From an uncultured Methanobrevibacter sp. (GTDB lineage Archaea; Methanobacteriota; Methanobacteria; Methanobacteriales; Methanobacteriaceae), in contig NZ_CAMHFP010000001.1 in the NCBI RefSeq assembly GCF_946184425.1, positions 61,818-125,817 of the forward strand: a stretch of DNA of 64,000 nucleotides, in the 5' to 3' direction. How positions within the stretch are numbered: position 1 is the first letter of the stretch; each line of letters begins with the position of its first letter. The translations under genes and the position numbers were made by a program. The notes beneath the pieces are model-generated. The model searched no databases and was not told where the DNA came from. It was given only the letters and a program-made list of their open reading frames with translations. Below, one piece after another: positions 34,201 to 39,000 of this stretch.

Positions 34201-35175
34201 TCATCCAACTCTACACAGTTGGTTGTGAATATTCCAAAATATGAGACTCCAATAAGTGTTGAAGTTGAAGACATTAATGTAGGTGATGTTGAAATAGTCA
34301 CAGTAACACTTCCTGAAAAAGCAACAGGTAAAGTGACAATTGAAATCAACGGAAAAGAGTACACAACAGATGTTGATAATGGAAAAGCAATATTCAAAGT
34401 TCCAAATTTAGCATTTGGAAATAAAACTGTTGCTGTAAAATACTCCGGTGACGATTCATATAATGACAACTATACCACAGGTCAGTTTGTTGTCTCAAAA
34501 GTCCCTTCAAGTATTTCTGCAGTTGGAAAGGATATCACTGTTGGAAAAGATGAGGTAATCATTGTAACTGTTCCGTCAGATGCAACAGGTAAAGTTATAA
34601 TTACTATTGGTGGTGTAGGATATTATGGAAAAATTATCAATGGCAAAGCTAAGATAATAATTCCAGAGCTTCCTGCTGGAAAATATTCTGCAACAGTAAC
34701 ATATGAAGGTGATGACAAATACCTGAAAAGTTCTGCTCCTGTAAGTTTCACTGTCAATAAAGTTAAAGCTCCTATTAAAGCTGAAGCTGATGACATTAAG
34801 GAAGGTGAAGATGCAACAGTAATTGTTCATGTTCCAAGTGACGCTACAGGAACTGTAACCATTACAATTGACGGAAAACAATATACTGCCAATGTAGACA
34901 ATGGTATTGCAGTATTTGTAATTCCTGGCCTGACCAGAGGAGACCACAATATTTTAGCATTCTATTCTGGTGATGAAAAGTATGCTGCGAATGACAATAT
35001 AACTGATATTGAAGTTCTATTCTCTCAGCCTGACGGTCCGGACAATCACAGCAGTGAAGGTAAACATGCTGGTGCTGGTGTCATGCTGTCTGAGTATGCA
35101 ACAGGTAATCCGATACTTGTATTGCTTTTATTGTTGATGATCGGATTAACTCCGATAAGAAGATTTAAAAAATAA
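19234..35175 (+). CDS. Adhesin-like surface protein, two beta-helices and 32 Ig-like repeats (5313 aa)
   Basis: ATG 19234 is preferred. GGAGAT (19220-19225) lies 8 nt upstream, and the protein then begins MNCKKILLICLILCLAF, a signal peptide with likely cleavage after AVSA (residue 24). The in-frame ATG at 19228 is too close to that site, and the start at 19186 adds a non-signal extension. Domains: a beta-helix entry cap (FTQLNEKI, NYTY, ITIDGHGYTIDG; about 66-120); first beta-helix to about 780; a linker domain (about 780-930); a second cap (GDFKILQRLIDEAI, ARIFNI) and second beta-helix to about 2350, including four ~273-aa super-repeats with ALCRE; about 32 Ig-like repeats (2460-5265); tail from 5288 (YATGNPILV, RRFKK). 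An extended, anchored, probably glycosylated adhesin is inferred. The ligand is unknown. Confidence 0.9.
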   Translation: MNCKKILLICLILCLAFTISAVSAADVNADDTNKTLATSDEEVVGASNDLSLSSISGEDILKTGGGSFTQLNEKINGDNSATIDLEMNYTYTSSDSAYVNGISFTKAITIDGHGYTIDGNNLARIFAIGYDGHDHSGTVGAVVLKNIIFANAYSNSGNQNQGFGAVEFYGVNPGSTLLIQNCTFLNNKAPTSAALSLGYSYDNIVNITNCTFDGNTATSLGGGAIRLRNNVANLKITNSVFKNNKASSSDGGAIHIASSGAGTLIKNCTFTSNEAYTLAGAISCSVDELTVDNCSFTSNSATNLGRAGAIYITGKKALINNSRFTDNSATYNSNVYGGGAIEVGSASVNSVINNCTFIGNHAQKGHGGAITSQNSVNLTINNSKFESNYAGSGGALFFESPTDLMMFNNTFKSNYVVGQFGGAIHFNTKTTNVHLLNSSFISNHATYGSNGRGGAIRFDSGNDNSFNYFYIYNVDFIDNHALQEGGAFSHNQRGKYFYFENCTFINCTTTATKSDVWGGGMYFNAIDSKLKNITFINCSSQKGGSLAIKWSTNTIFENITIINSSAGLVGGAVAVWDSNSVFANATIINSSAKGNGGAIYWGYMYGGSRPTGGNMYNVTIINSTSSANGGAIYWLESQGTLRLINIINASAQNGGGMYISGENIDIYDSNIANSTSTYDGGALYFNTNYHKVTNCTFEGCNATRYGGAVYVGSYIYIYFYDSTFNDSYAYNGGAFYYAGSAGTIVSIHNSTFTNNIASHNGGAIYYVVVDDTGSDDTVIYRDYNKFDGEGDISAGRTTLTMKSSAGSTYVKRIDDCYFKDNEDYILAMTASSATDTVLGTVIVSRPKDPNGHDFTLVINITKDDALVTQIILDSYQDYVDYFRTAGFVVSTRVNLTRDTEYNVTVGFEDSAYLYKEAKSSFRTADTFERGDFKILQRLIDEAISGNKIVNLTRDYIFTAVEDWEGKVQDPDDWCMNITDTITIKGNGYSIDALAYARIFNITGENVIINDVRLINGNTSGIYNDNFVHTGKTKAYGDGIRKGGAIFWAGKNGVINNSVVSNNFAEYGGGIYFNSTATDCNVTNNIFSTNNATKNGGAIECNASNMRLYNTTFQLNRAENGSALCREISATGGSGKNNTFISNHATNAGAALAWMRAENIYIDTYKFKDNTAGFSGGAIYVGIGSTNCTVFNSTFVGNNVTSLSEGHGGAIEWYADTGRILNSTFTNNNAYTGGAIYVGKDPNKDDAGHINITNSGFIGNNAITLGGAIDLVASSVAVNNSYFRENTAGNGGAIFAGGTGDNNYVYSAVFMYNNATVRGGAVNWNSTAGRIEKSNFTGNLAEYGGAVYIGGSSPDSRIENVIFKQNNATRNGGAIDWNATGGQLYNTQFISNYAGEYGAALCRESGATGGSGKNNTFKYNHADIAGAALAWLNVTGIHINDYKFYYNTANASGAAIFIGNGSDNSGINGSVFVGNNITNETGGHGGAIDIVADNTNVTNSNFTNNNAFYGGAIFVGSKSGSTHIADTTFRDNTAEVDGGAINLQASGVTLNGTKFVWNVAHRNGGGIYVGGVGTTNKIYNSNFTSNVAYNNGGAVYWRAYAGHIEYTNFTLNSAINGGAIYLNGVSNNTNITHAIFTDNNALGNGGAIDCNSTKMNLTYTLFESNYAGAYGAALCREQGATNGSGHHNEFKYNHAGIAGAALAWLNVKNITIDYYNFTGNYADEMGGAIYASVGSDNFTINHCNFKDNNVTNAAAGHGGAIDIDSDNNKIINSNFTNNNAYDGGAIHVGSASGHTNITDVTFKKNNAFHDGGAINLEASGVRLNKTKFYNNTAGNNGGAVYVGGVGTTNVVFDSDFESNKAGNRGGAVDWLAQKGEIKYTNFTDNEAVYGGALYLNGASSGSELSHLIFKDNFASKNGGAIDCNATLVNLTHTKFVTNTAEFGAALCREKGATGGFGENNTFVKNHATKSGAALAWLGVSNIHINNYTFTNNTADYSGGAIYVGPGSDNCIVDNCSFDENYISNAIEGRGGAIDWIGNNGTVMNTTFNKCISINAGAIYVDDKSDNMTIKNVSFTECNSLTNGGALVLRGNNVTILDSNFTSCSARDYGGAIAGFTSDNANITNIHFKYNVVGIRIDPQGVPYGEGGAIYWENSKNITVKDSSFESNEAHLSGGSISADNCNDSLIYNIITHDETAFRNGGSIAWVNSDNVTINKATFNDSGANYKGGTLYLSNINATVKNSLINYTWASWDRGGGMYVDGNVTIDTVKFNDTHVDEDNASAIYFNSGISRVINSTFTNSFNSIGIAKGANVTLTRNNITADDPNKSLPYLEDNSTLGVEKTKYSIWNDGDLYLERNNFDYLIFNNGIIHTQTYMDILANDTWDVTWNSTFTFFANITDDNNNSIISVKNLKTWNNESMGGYFNMSYNQFKTNTYYQANFIIYGSDIGLAKCTNRSGTINVKMPIKIELTHTGDPDGDRVVITATITPKYTSNYTLSGKVHFKMGTAEYDADVLNGVAKWLVATAEWNLNNLAEGTHKVTATYDEDDHHLGAQNETSFLTNLRNSWLIVHINSVAYGENATVTITTNSNGTVRFNLHGKDKVIVVPTIKKGENYVGEFNLTKENYTTVGIHSAGVVLEANEYYAFNMNQTSFEIYCLNTTIHATPTTSIKVGQVETITVQLNESARGFVELSLSNGDSYYQKVNSTGGAQFNIVGLPNGTYRGTVTYLGDDIFNGNHTDILFIVSETDDYNITVKVNNVKLGGNATIYVVLPMGVSENLTVYVNNTKYENVTVNNGLAILNVNNTVLNAPGQYVVNVTYPGDGVYALNYNNGTKFNVLATDDWTLKLNVEAHQYGQNTIFTVTLPIDVEGKKLNLTIDGLNHTVTINDGGVGTLTLNNISGGLHTVTANYTGDSRYVTKTNSTNFLVEKAASTTTITHDVNGDVKATVTTNATGTVTFFVNGRNYTVDLVNNVALLDKNNLTIGNNSIVAIYNGDINFTSSKGSKNITIAKNTALVNASATNETYGVPTEITVKVPKAQTGYVTITVNDTLVNVTVKIVNGEAKFNATGLGIGKYIVNVTYLGDETYDVATNHTYFNITKNSNLGVDVIGQNVTVKENPSFVVNITDDFSGKVNITIGGVSYYDDDVKSLIGIDKLPAGTYMANATFYGDSNYGNKSVEVEFKVSRVTPTINVTIDDVTYPTKSIAVVNVSDYANGTINITVDGKVFNGTVTNGVATIDLKGLSAGVKDALVNFTASDDDKYNFNATENVKFHIVKAKSTIVITQENQNVIATVTPGATGNVTFYINGKKYSKEVDNGRAILENVLLNGNNTVVAIYSGDANFTSAFNATNNTVSLKDALVNVSATTVVYGNDSVITVKVPKVQKGYVRVVVNGTDIDVVLEIKDGIATFNATDLKAGRYKVNVTYLGDGTYGIKENSTYFNISKANLTASVIAQNVTVNENISFIVSVLNDFNGNVSIEVDGKIYNGTVKTFIEMEQLLKGAKQATVTFYGDNNYNIKVIEPTFTVSAVEPTINVTITDTTYPNNATATVKVSGKANGTIEIKVGDKTYTKEITNGLTVIELDGLNAGLKEANVTFTSSDDYNLNANASYKFFIKKAQSHIEINVTPSGLSAGGDAKINITVSCTGKPVVYIDDQIINDKELENNRIIIDKTKLTVGKHTVVVYYPGDNNYESSSESYTFTVDKHEAMVNVTVKDTPYNEMAQITVEVPIAQTGYVTITVANKNYTTKIDKGVAVFNVTGLDVDKYTVNVTYEGDENYTVQTNDTTFNVTQINLKPTVLAVNVTDAMNSTFIIVVPNDYKGQVTITVDGETYSGNVNSIIQMGKLTVGEKEVHVVFADDKNYKGTELDVTFNVTKAEKQLPVTTVVNSTTVVVTVPENVTGNVTVVLPNGTNKTVIIDNGSVTITLENMTPGVNNITVIYTDGNNTVTTNATITVPKYDTQMNVTVTEAKAGGNATVTVEVPINATGTIIVTLDGKTYTTDNITGGKAIITIENLTAGDKTLIVEYSGDSNYSANYTLSNFTVSPGKVEPDMNVVDLGNGTVVIVVGDNATGNVTVKVGDNIYNATVINGTAIVNINNETPGIHDIEVIYSGDGNHTNATANATVTTPKYDSDVDVTVTELENGTVVVNVEVPTNATGNVTVNVGGKEYVTEVKEDGKATVYVDNIAPGNHTVVVEYSGDDNYSGNYTISNFTKEAGKSDVEPVVIDQGNGTVVIVVGDNATGNVTVKVGNNTYNATVINGTAIVNIGNETPGVHEVEVIYSGDDTHTNATETANITAPKYDTGINVTVGEAKEGEPFTITVEVPQNATGDVIVNVGGQNYTGTIENGKAVVTVENVSAGNHTIAVEYIGDDNYNGNYSVSKVTVEPAKVTPDVRVIDQGNGTVVVVVGDNATGNVTIKVGDKEYNATVVNGTAVVTLDNITPGEQNITVVYSGDDTHNATTANATVVGPKYDAPVDVNVTKDGQTATITVTVPENATGNVTVTIDGHEYPGTIENGKAVVTVDNLTPGDKTVIVEYSGDDNYASNYTISNFTIDQPKVDSDVKVIDQGNGTIVVVVGDNATGNVTVTVDGQNYTAEVINGTAVVTLDNVTPGTHEIEVVYSGDDTHNNATANATVDVSKRSTPISIDVENIKVGDKAVVKVTVAEDSEGNVTIEIDGKKYTEKVIEGVATFEIEGLTAGNKSVFAVYNGDEKYEENYTSEQFDVGKVDSKLTVLIKDINVGENVTITVEVPSDATGQVLIDIDGIGYYLNVTGGKGTAEIPRLPAGEYNVTLTYTGDDKYLSCSNTTTVKVSKLESFVIPIAYNIQVGENENIRLLVPEDATGNVTVVIDGEAYNFNLDTGVLGAVYSEGAKYNVAISGGNGELVISGLPKGEYTVSVMYNGDQKYLPAVNTTIFTVSKATTPMDVVDQGNGTIVVTVPEDATGNVTVKVGNETYTAEVKDGKAIITLENTTPGKHDITVDYSGNNDYSSNSTQLVVNIPKYETPISVEVEDINVGDVEIVTVTLPEKATGKVTIEINGKEYTTDVDNGKAIFKVPNLAFGNKTVAVKYSGDDSYNDNYTTGQFVVSKVPSSISAVGKDITVGKDEVIIVTVPSDATGKVIITIGGVGYYGKIINGKAKIIIPELPAGKYSATVTYEGDDKYLKSSAPVSFTVNKVKAPIKAEADDIKEGEDATVIVHVPSDATGTVTITIDGKQYTANVDNGIAVFVIPGLTRGDHNILAFYSGDEKYAANDNITDIEVLFSQPDGPDNHSSEGKHAGAGVMLSEYATGNPILVLLLLLMIGLTPIRRFKK
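22540..25880 (+). repeat. 273-aa ALCRE super-repeat, four copies
   Basis: The Ala codon of ALCRE lies at 22597, 23428, 24247 and 25063, spacings of 831, 819 and 816 bp. Each copy runs ALCRE, NNTF..NHA, AGAALAW, SGGAIYVG (SGAAIFIG and MGGAIYAS in copies 2 and 3), GHGGAI (GRGGAI in copy 4), NNNAYxGGAI and GGAIDC in the same order. The last copy departs after GGAIDWIGNNGT. Confidence 0.85.
26620..35020 (+). repeat. Array of about 32 Ig-like stalk repeats
   Basis: Thirty-two units can be counted from their YxGDxxY-type motif. Each is about 85-95 aa with ATGxVTV, NG turn and G.H.V.V strand. From about 31100 to 33150 they alternate between two subtypes. The last ~5 units match the end of the 9147-aa protein almost domain for domain. 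Confidence 0.8.
35095..35175 (+). other. C-terminal YATGNP anchor tail
   Basis: YATGNPILV, a leucine-rich hydrophobic segment and IRRFKK end the protein. Confidence 0.7.
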
Positions 35176-35209
35176 TCTTCTTTTTTTATTTTTTTTCATC
35201 TCGAAGATT
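35174..35209 (+). terminator. Terminator overlapping the end of the 5313-aa gene
   Basis: AATCTTC (35174-35180) pairs with GAAGATT (35203-35209). The loop consists mainly of T7 and T8 tracts, so either the T-tracts alone or the hairpin could end transcription. Confidence 0.5.
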
Positions 35210-35370
35210 TTGGATGTTATTTTTTGCTATTTTTTCATTAGTTTTCTTTGAATATCTTTATTTTTAAATTGGAAAAAATCTATTAGATATTTTATTTGAT
35301 AATTAAAATTTGAATTTTTAAAGGATATATCGGTTAAAAATAATCGATGTTATTAAATTTCATATTAAAG

Positions 35371-35430
35371 AACTGAGAATTGCCCAAATTCAGTATTACT
35401 CTAATTCTTCAGAGTAATAATTTTTAAATT
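35371..35430 (+). terminator. Two adjoining hairpins with T-tract
   Basis: ACT-(GA)-GAATT-gccca-AATTC-AGT (35372-35394) is followed at once by a perfect 9-bp stem TATTACTCT/AGAGTAATA (35394-35402, 35411-35419) with an 8-nt loop and ATTTTTAAATTT. It resembles an intrinsic terminator but lies about 200 bp beyond the nearest stop codon, so it may end an unrecognised small RNA or a read-through transcript. Confidence 0.45.
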
Positions 35431-36003
35431 TCTTAAATTAAACTGTTTAAATTCTATTGTTTCTTTATTTTTGGGCTAATTTATTGTTATTTTTTCTATT
35501 GCTATCTAATTTCTTACTAATTTTTCTATTTTTGTATATTATTTTATGTTTATTTCAAATTTAATCTAATTTTTTTGTAAGTTTTATTTTACTTGTTTAA
35601 CTTTTGTTATATTTTTTATAATATTTTTTTAGTTTGTATATTATTGAACAATAATTTTAGAGCTTTTTTTAGTGGATTTTATTACTTTTCAGCCAGTTTT
35701 AATAACGGTTTCCATGTCAACTTTTTCCAGTATTTTGTCATAAAAACTGAATTTTGTATAGGTAATTTTAATTTTTATATTAGTTTTAAAATATTTTTCT
35801 AATTTTTTTATCATTGTATAAAATATTGATTTTTTATTAAAAAACATTTAATTTAGGTTTATCTAACTTTAAATTTTTTAATTTTTTTAGATTTCTGTTG
35901 ATAATTTTTTTATTTATGTTTTGTATAAAAATATAATGTTTAATTTTTTTTATAAATTATGTTTATTTGTTTATTTATTATTGTTTTAATGTAAAGTATA
36001 ACC

Positions 36004-36014
36004 TTTATATATAA
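36004..36014 (+). promoter_or_regulatory. TATA box of the 9147-aa gene
   Basis: TTTATATATAA is the clearest archaeal TATA box in the window. Transcription would start near 36030-36040, leaving a 55-65 nt leader. That leader contains a small bulged hairpin (36051-36071) and a strong ribosome-binding site. Confidence 0.55.
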
Positions 36015-36081
36015 TTATAATCTAAACTAAATATCACTATAAACTCTCCATGTTTCCAGTATAATGGAACAAAAGTAAAAT

Positions 36082-36091
36082 GGAGGGGGTG
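36082..36091 (+). promoter_or_regulatory. Strong ribosome-binding site
   Basis: GGAGGGGGTG ends 4 nt before ATG 36096, with its GGAGG core 9 nt upstream. It is the strongest such site in the window and fixes the start of the largest gene. Confidence 0.7.
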
Positions 36092-36095
36092 TATT

Positions 36096-39000
36096 ATGAA
36101 CAAGAAAGAGATATTAATAATATTACTTATAATATGTTGTATTTTCTCACTTCAGGCTGTTGCAGCTTCAAGCGATTCAAATACTACGGATAGTGTTGTT
36201 TTAACAGCACAGAATAATGTCTCTGCATATTCACTTCCTAATTCTAATGATCAACTGCATGAGGAAAGTGTAAATGCAGACTCATTTTCACAATTGCAGA
36301 GCGATATAAGTGTCGGAGGAACCGTCACTTTGAACAAGAACTATACTTATGACAGTAGTTCAGATTCCGGTTTAGTTAAAGGAATAACTATTCCTACAAC
36401 TGTGACTAAAATCGATGGTCAGGGTAAAGTAATAATAGATGGTAGTAACCTAGCGAGAGCATTCATTGTTCCGGAAGGACATACCATAACCTTAACTGGA
36501 ATAACATTTATCAATTGTAAAGCTACCGTAATGCCAAATGGTATGCAAGCTGGACATGGAGGGGCAATATTTGCAAAAGGTGTAGTCAACATTGATAATT
36601 GTAAGTTCATTGACAATACTGCTACTAATGCTAATGGTGGTGCTGTATTCATAAATGGTATTGAAAGCACAATTACCAATTCATACTTTGAAGGTAACCG
36701 TGCTATAAAGAACCCTAATAATATGCAAACAGGTGTTGGAGGTTCAGTATTCCTGAATGGTTCCAGTGTTACTATAAGTCATTCTACTTTTATTAAGAAT
36801 ATGGCTGGTATGAATGCAGGTGCTATTGGTAGTAGTGGTAATCGTATTACTAATGTTAATATTATAAATTGTACAATAAACAATAATACTGCTAATGGTT
36901 CCGCAGGTGGAGTTGGTATGCAAAGTAGTAATTTCCATATTTATGATTCCACCTTTAAATATAATGAAGCAAAAGGTTTATTCACTGCTTATCCTGGTAA
37001 TGGTGGTGGATTAGTAATGAGAGGTTGGGATAGTTATGCATATAATTGTACTTTCATTAACAATACTGCTAAACAACATGGTGGTGCAGTATTCTTAACT
37101 AATACCACTTATAATCCTCTTAATAATAATACAGGTTTCGTACTTTCTACATTTATTAACAATACTGCCGGTTCTAATGGTGGTGCTGTTGACTGGTCTG
37201 CAGGTGCTACTTATGGTTATATTAAAGATAGCACATTTGTCAACAACACTGCTAAACGTAGTGGTGGTGCAGTACATTGGAGTGGTCATTATGGTACTGT
37301 AAGTAACTCTACTTTCACTAACAATACCGCTACTGGTGAAGTCACTAGTGTAATTGGTGGTGTTCTCGGTGGTGGAGATGGTGGTGCTATCGTATGGGTA
37401 GGTAGTCATGGTATTATTAATGGTAATTCTACTTTCACCAATAACCATGCTAATGTACGTGGTGGTGCTATATTCTTACATGGTAACTCCACTGAAAATT
37501 GTACTAACTTAACTATAGACAGTTCTACCTTTAATGATAATGTTGCTGGTATTAATGGTGGTGCTGTAGATTTCAATAGAGGTGCTCATGATGGTGTTAT
37601 TAGTAACTCTACTTTCAATAATAATATAGCAAACAGGTCTGCAGGTGCTGTATTCTGGTTTGGTACTAATGGTACTATTGAAGATTCCAACTTTACCAAT
37701 AATAAAGCTTTAGGTCTTGTACAGTATAACGACTCTTATGGTAATTTAACTTATGGTGGTTATGGTGGTGCTGTAATGTGGACTGGTTCCAATGGTACTG
37801 CTATTAACTGTAGGTTTGAAGATAACTATGCTCAATATAATGCTGCTACTAATTCAGGAGGTCGTGGTGGAGCTGTTTATCTGCAAGGTAGTGATGAAGG
37901 TAACGGTACCAATACTACATTTGATGGCTGTGTATTTATTAATAATACTGCAGGTACCAATGGTGGTGCTATAGACTGGCACGAAGGTGCAAGTGATGGT
38001 AATATTCTTAATTCTGTATTTGAAAATAATACTGCTTATGCAAATGGTGGTGCAGTATACTGGAGAGGTCACAATGGTGAAATTATAGGTTCCAATTTCA
38101 CAAACAATACTGCTAAAGGTACACACACCGGATCATATGGTAACTTAGGTGATGGTGGTGCAATCTTCTGGGCAGGTATTAATGGTGCTGTTGAAAATTC
38201 AAGATTCATTGCTAATAATGCTCAGTTGAATAATGCTACTTATCATATTGGTGGCCGTGGAGGTGCAGTATACCTCGAACGATGTGACCACGGAAACAAA
38301 AACACAACCTTCAAGAATGTGTACTTTAAAGATAATGTCGCAGGTACCAATGGTGGTGCTATAGACTGGCACGATGGTGCAGAAGACGGTTTAGTTGATA
38401 ACGGAACATTCATCAACAACACTGCTCGTCGTAATGGAGGTGCAATCTTCTGGCACGGATACAACGGTACTGTTAAAAATTCAAGGTTTGTAAACAACAG
38501 AGCTACCGGTGAAGCGCATGAATATGATATGGACCTTACTTATGATGATGTAATTGTCATAAATGCCCCAAATGGACTACCTGATATAGGGGTAAAGGGT
38601 AAATTATACGTAATTAATAAAACTCTTTCATTAACTGTCGGTCACTTTGAATCTTGGGTAAACGGAACTGACAACAAATGGCATAAATTGGACGAAGTTA
38701 ACATTTCCCTTTCAGAGTCAATCATCTCACCAGTCGACTGGGCAATCGATCAGTACTTCGGTGGTGACGGAGGTACTATTTTATGGAGTGGTGACTTAGG
38801 TCTTGTATACAACTGTACATTTGTAGACTCCAACTCAGCACGTCGTGGTGGTGGAGCATACATGACCGGAAGTGACAATGTAACATACAACTTATGTAAC
38901 TTCACAAACTGTACTTCAGGTACCAATGGTGGAGGTGTAGACTGGCTTGCAGGTGCTAACTACGGACATATTTACAACTGTATTTTCAACAATACCCGAG

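Larger units (their letters stand above)
35176..36095. other. Long AT-rich intergenic region
   Basis: In these 920 bp I see the terminator at the left end, the hairpin pair at 35371-35430, a weak minus-strand frame at 35691-35814, and a promoter with leader hairpin for the 9147-aa gene at 36004-36095. The rest is low-complexity T-rich DNA with no supported gene. Confidence 0.5.

Noticed and set aside
35689..35691. TGA in the minus-strand frame as selenocysteine
   Set aside because: No selenoprotein family is recognisable and no insertion element was seen; a chance frame or nonsense mutation is more likely.
35593..35802. 69-codon plus-strand frame rich in Phe and Asn
   Set aside because: Composition is what T-rich DNA gives by chance, there is no ribosome-binding site or recognisable motif, and it overlaps an equally weak minus-strand frame.
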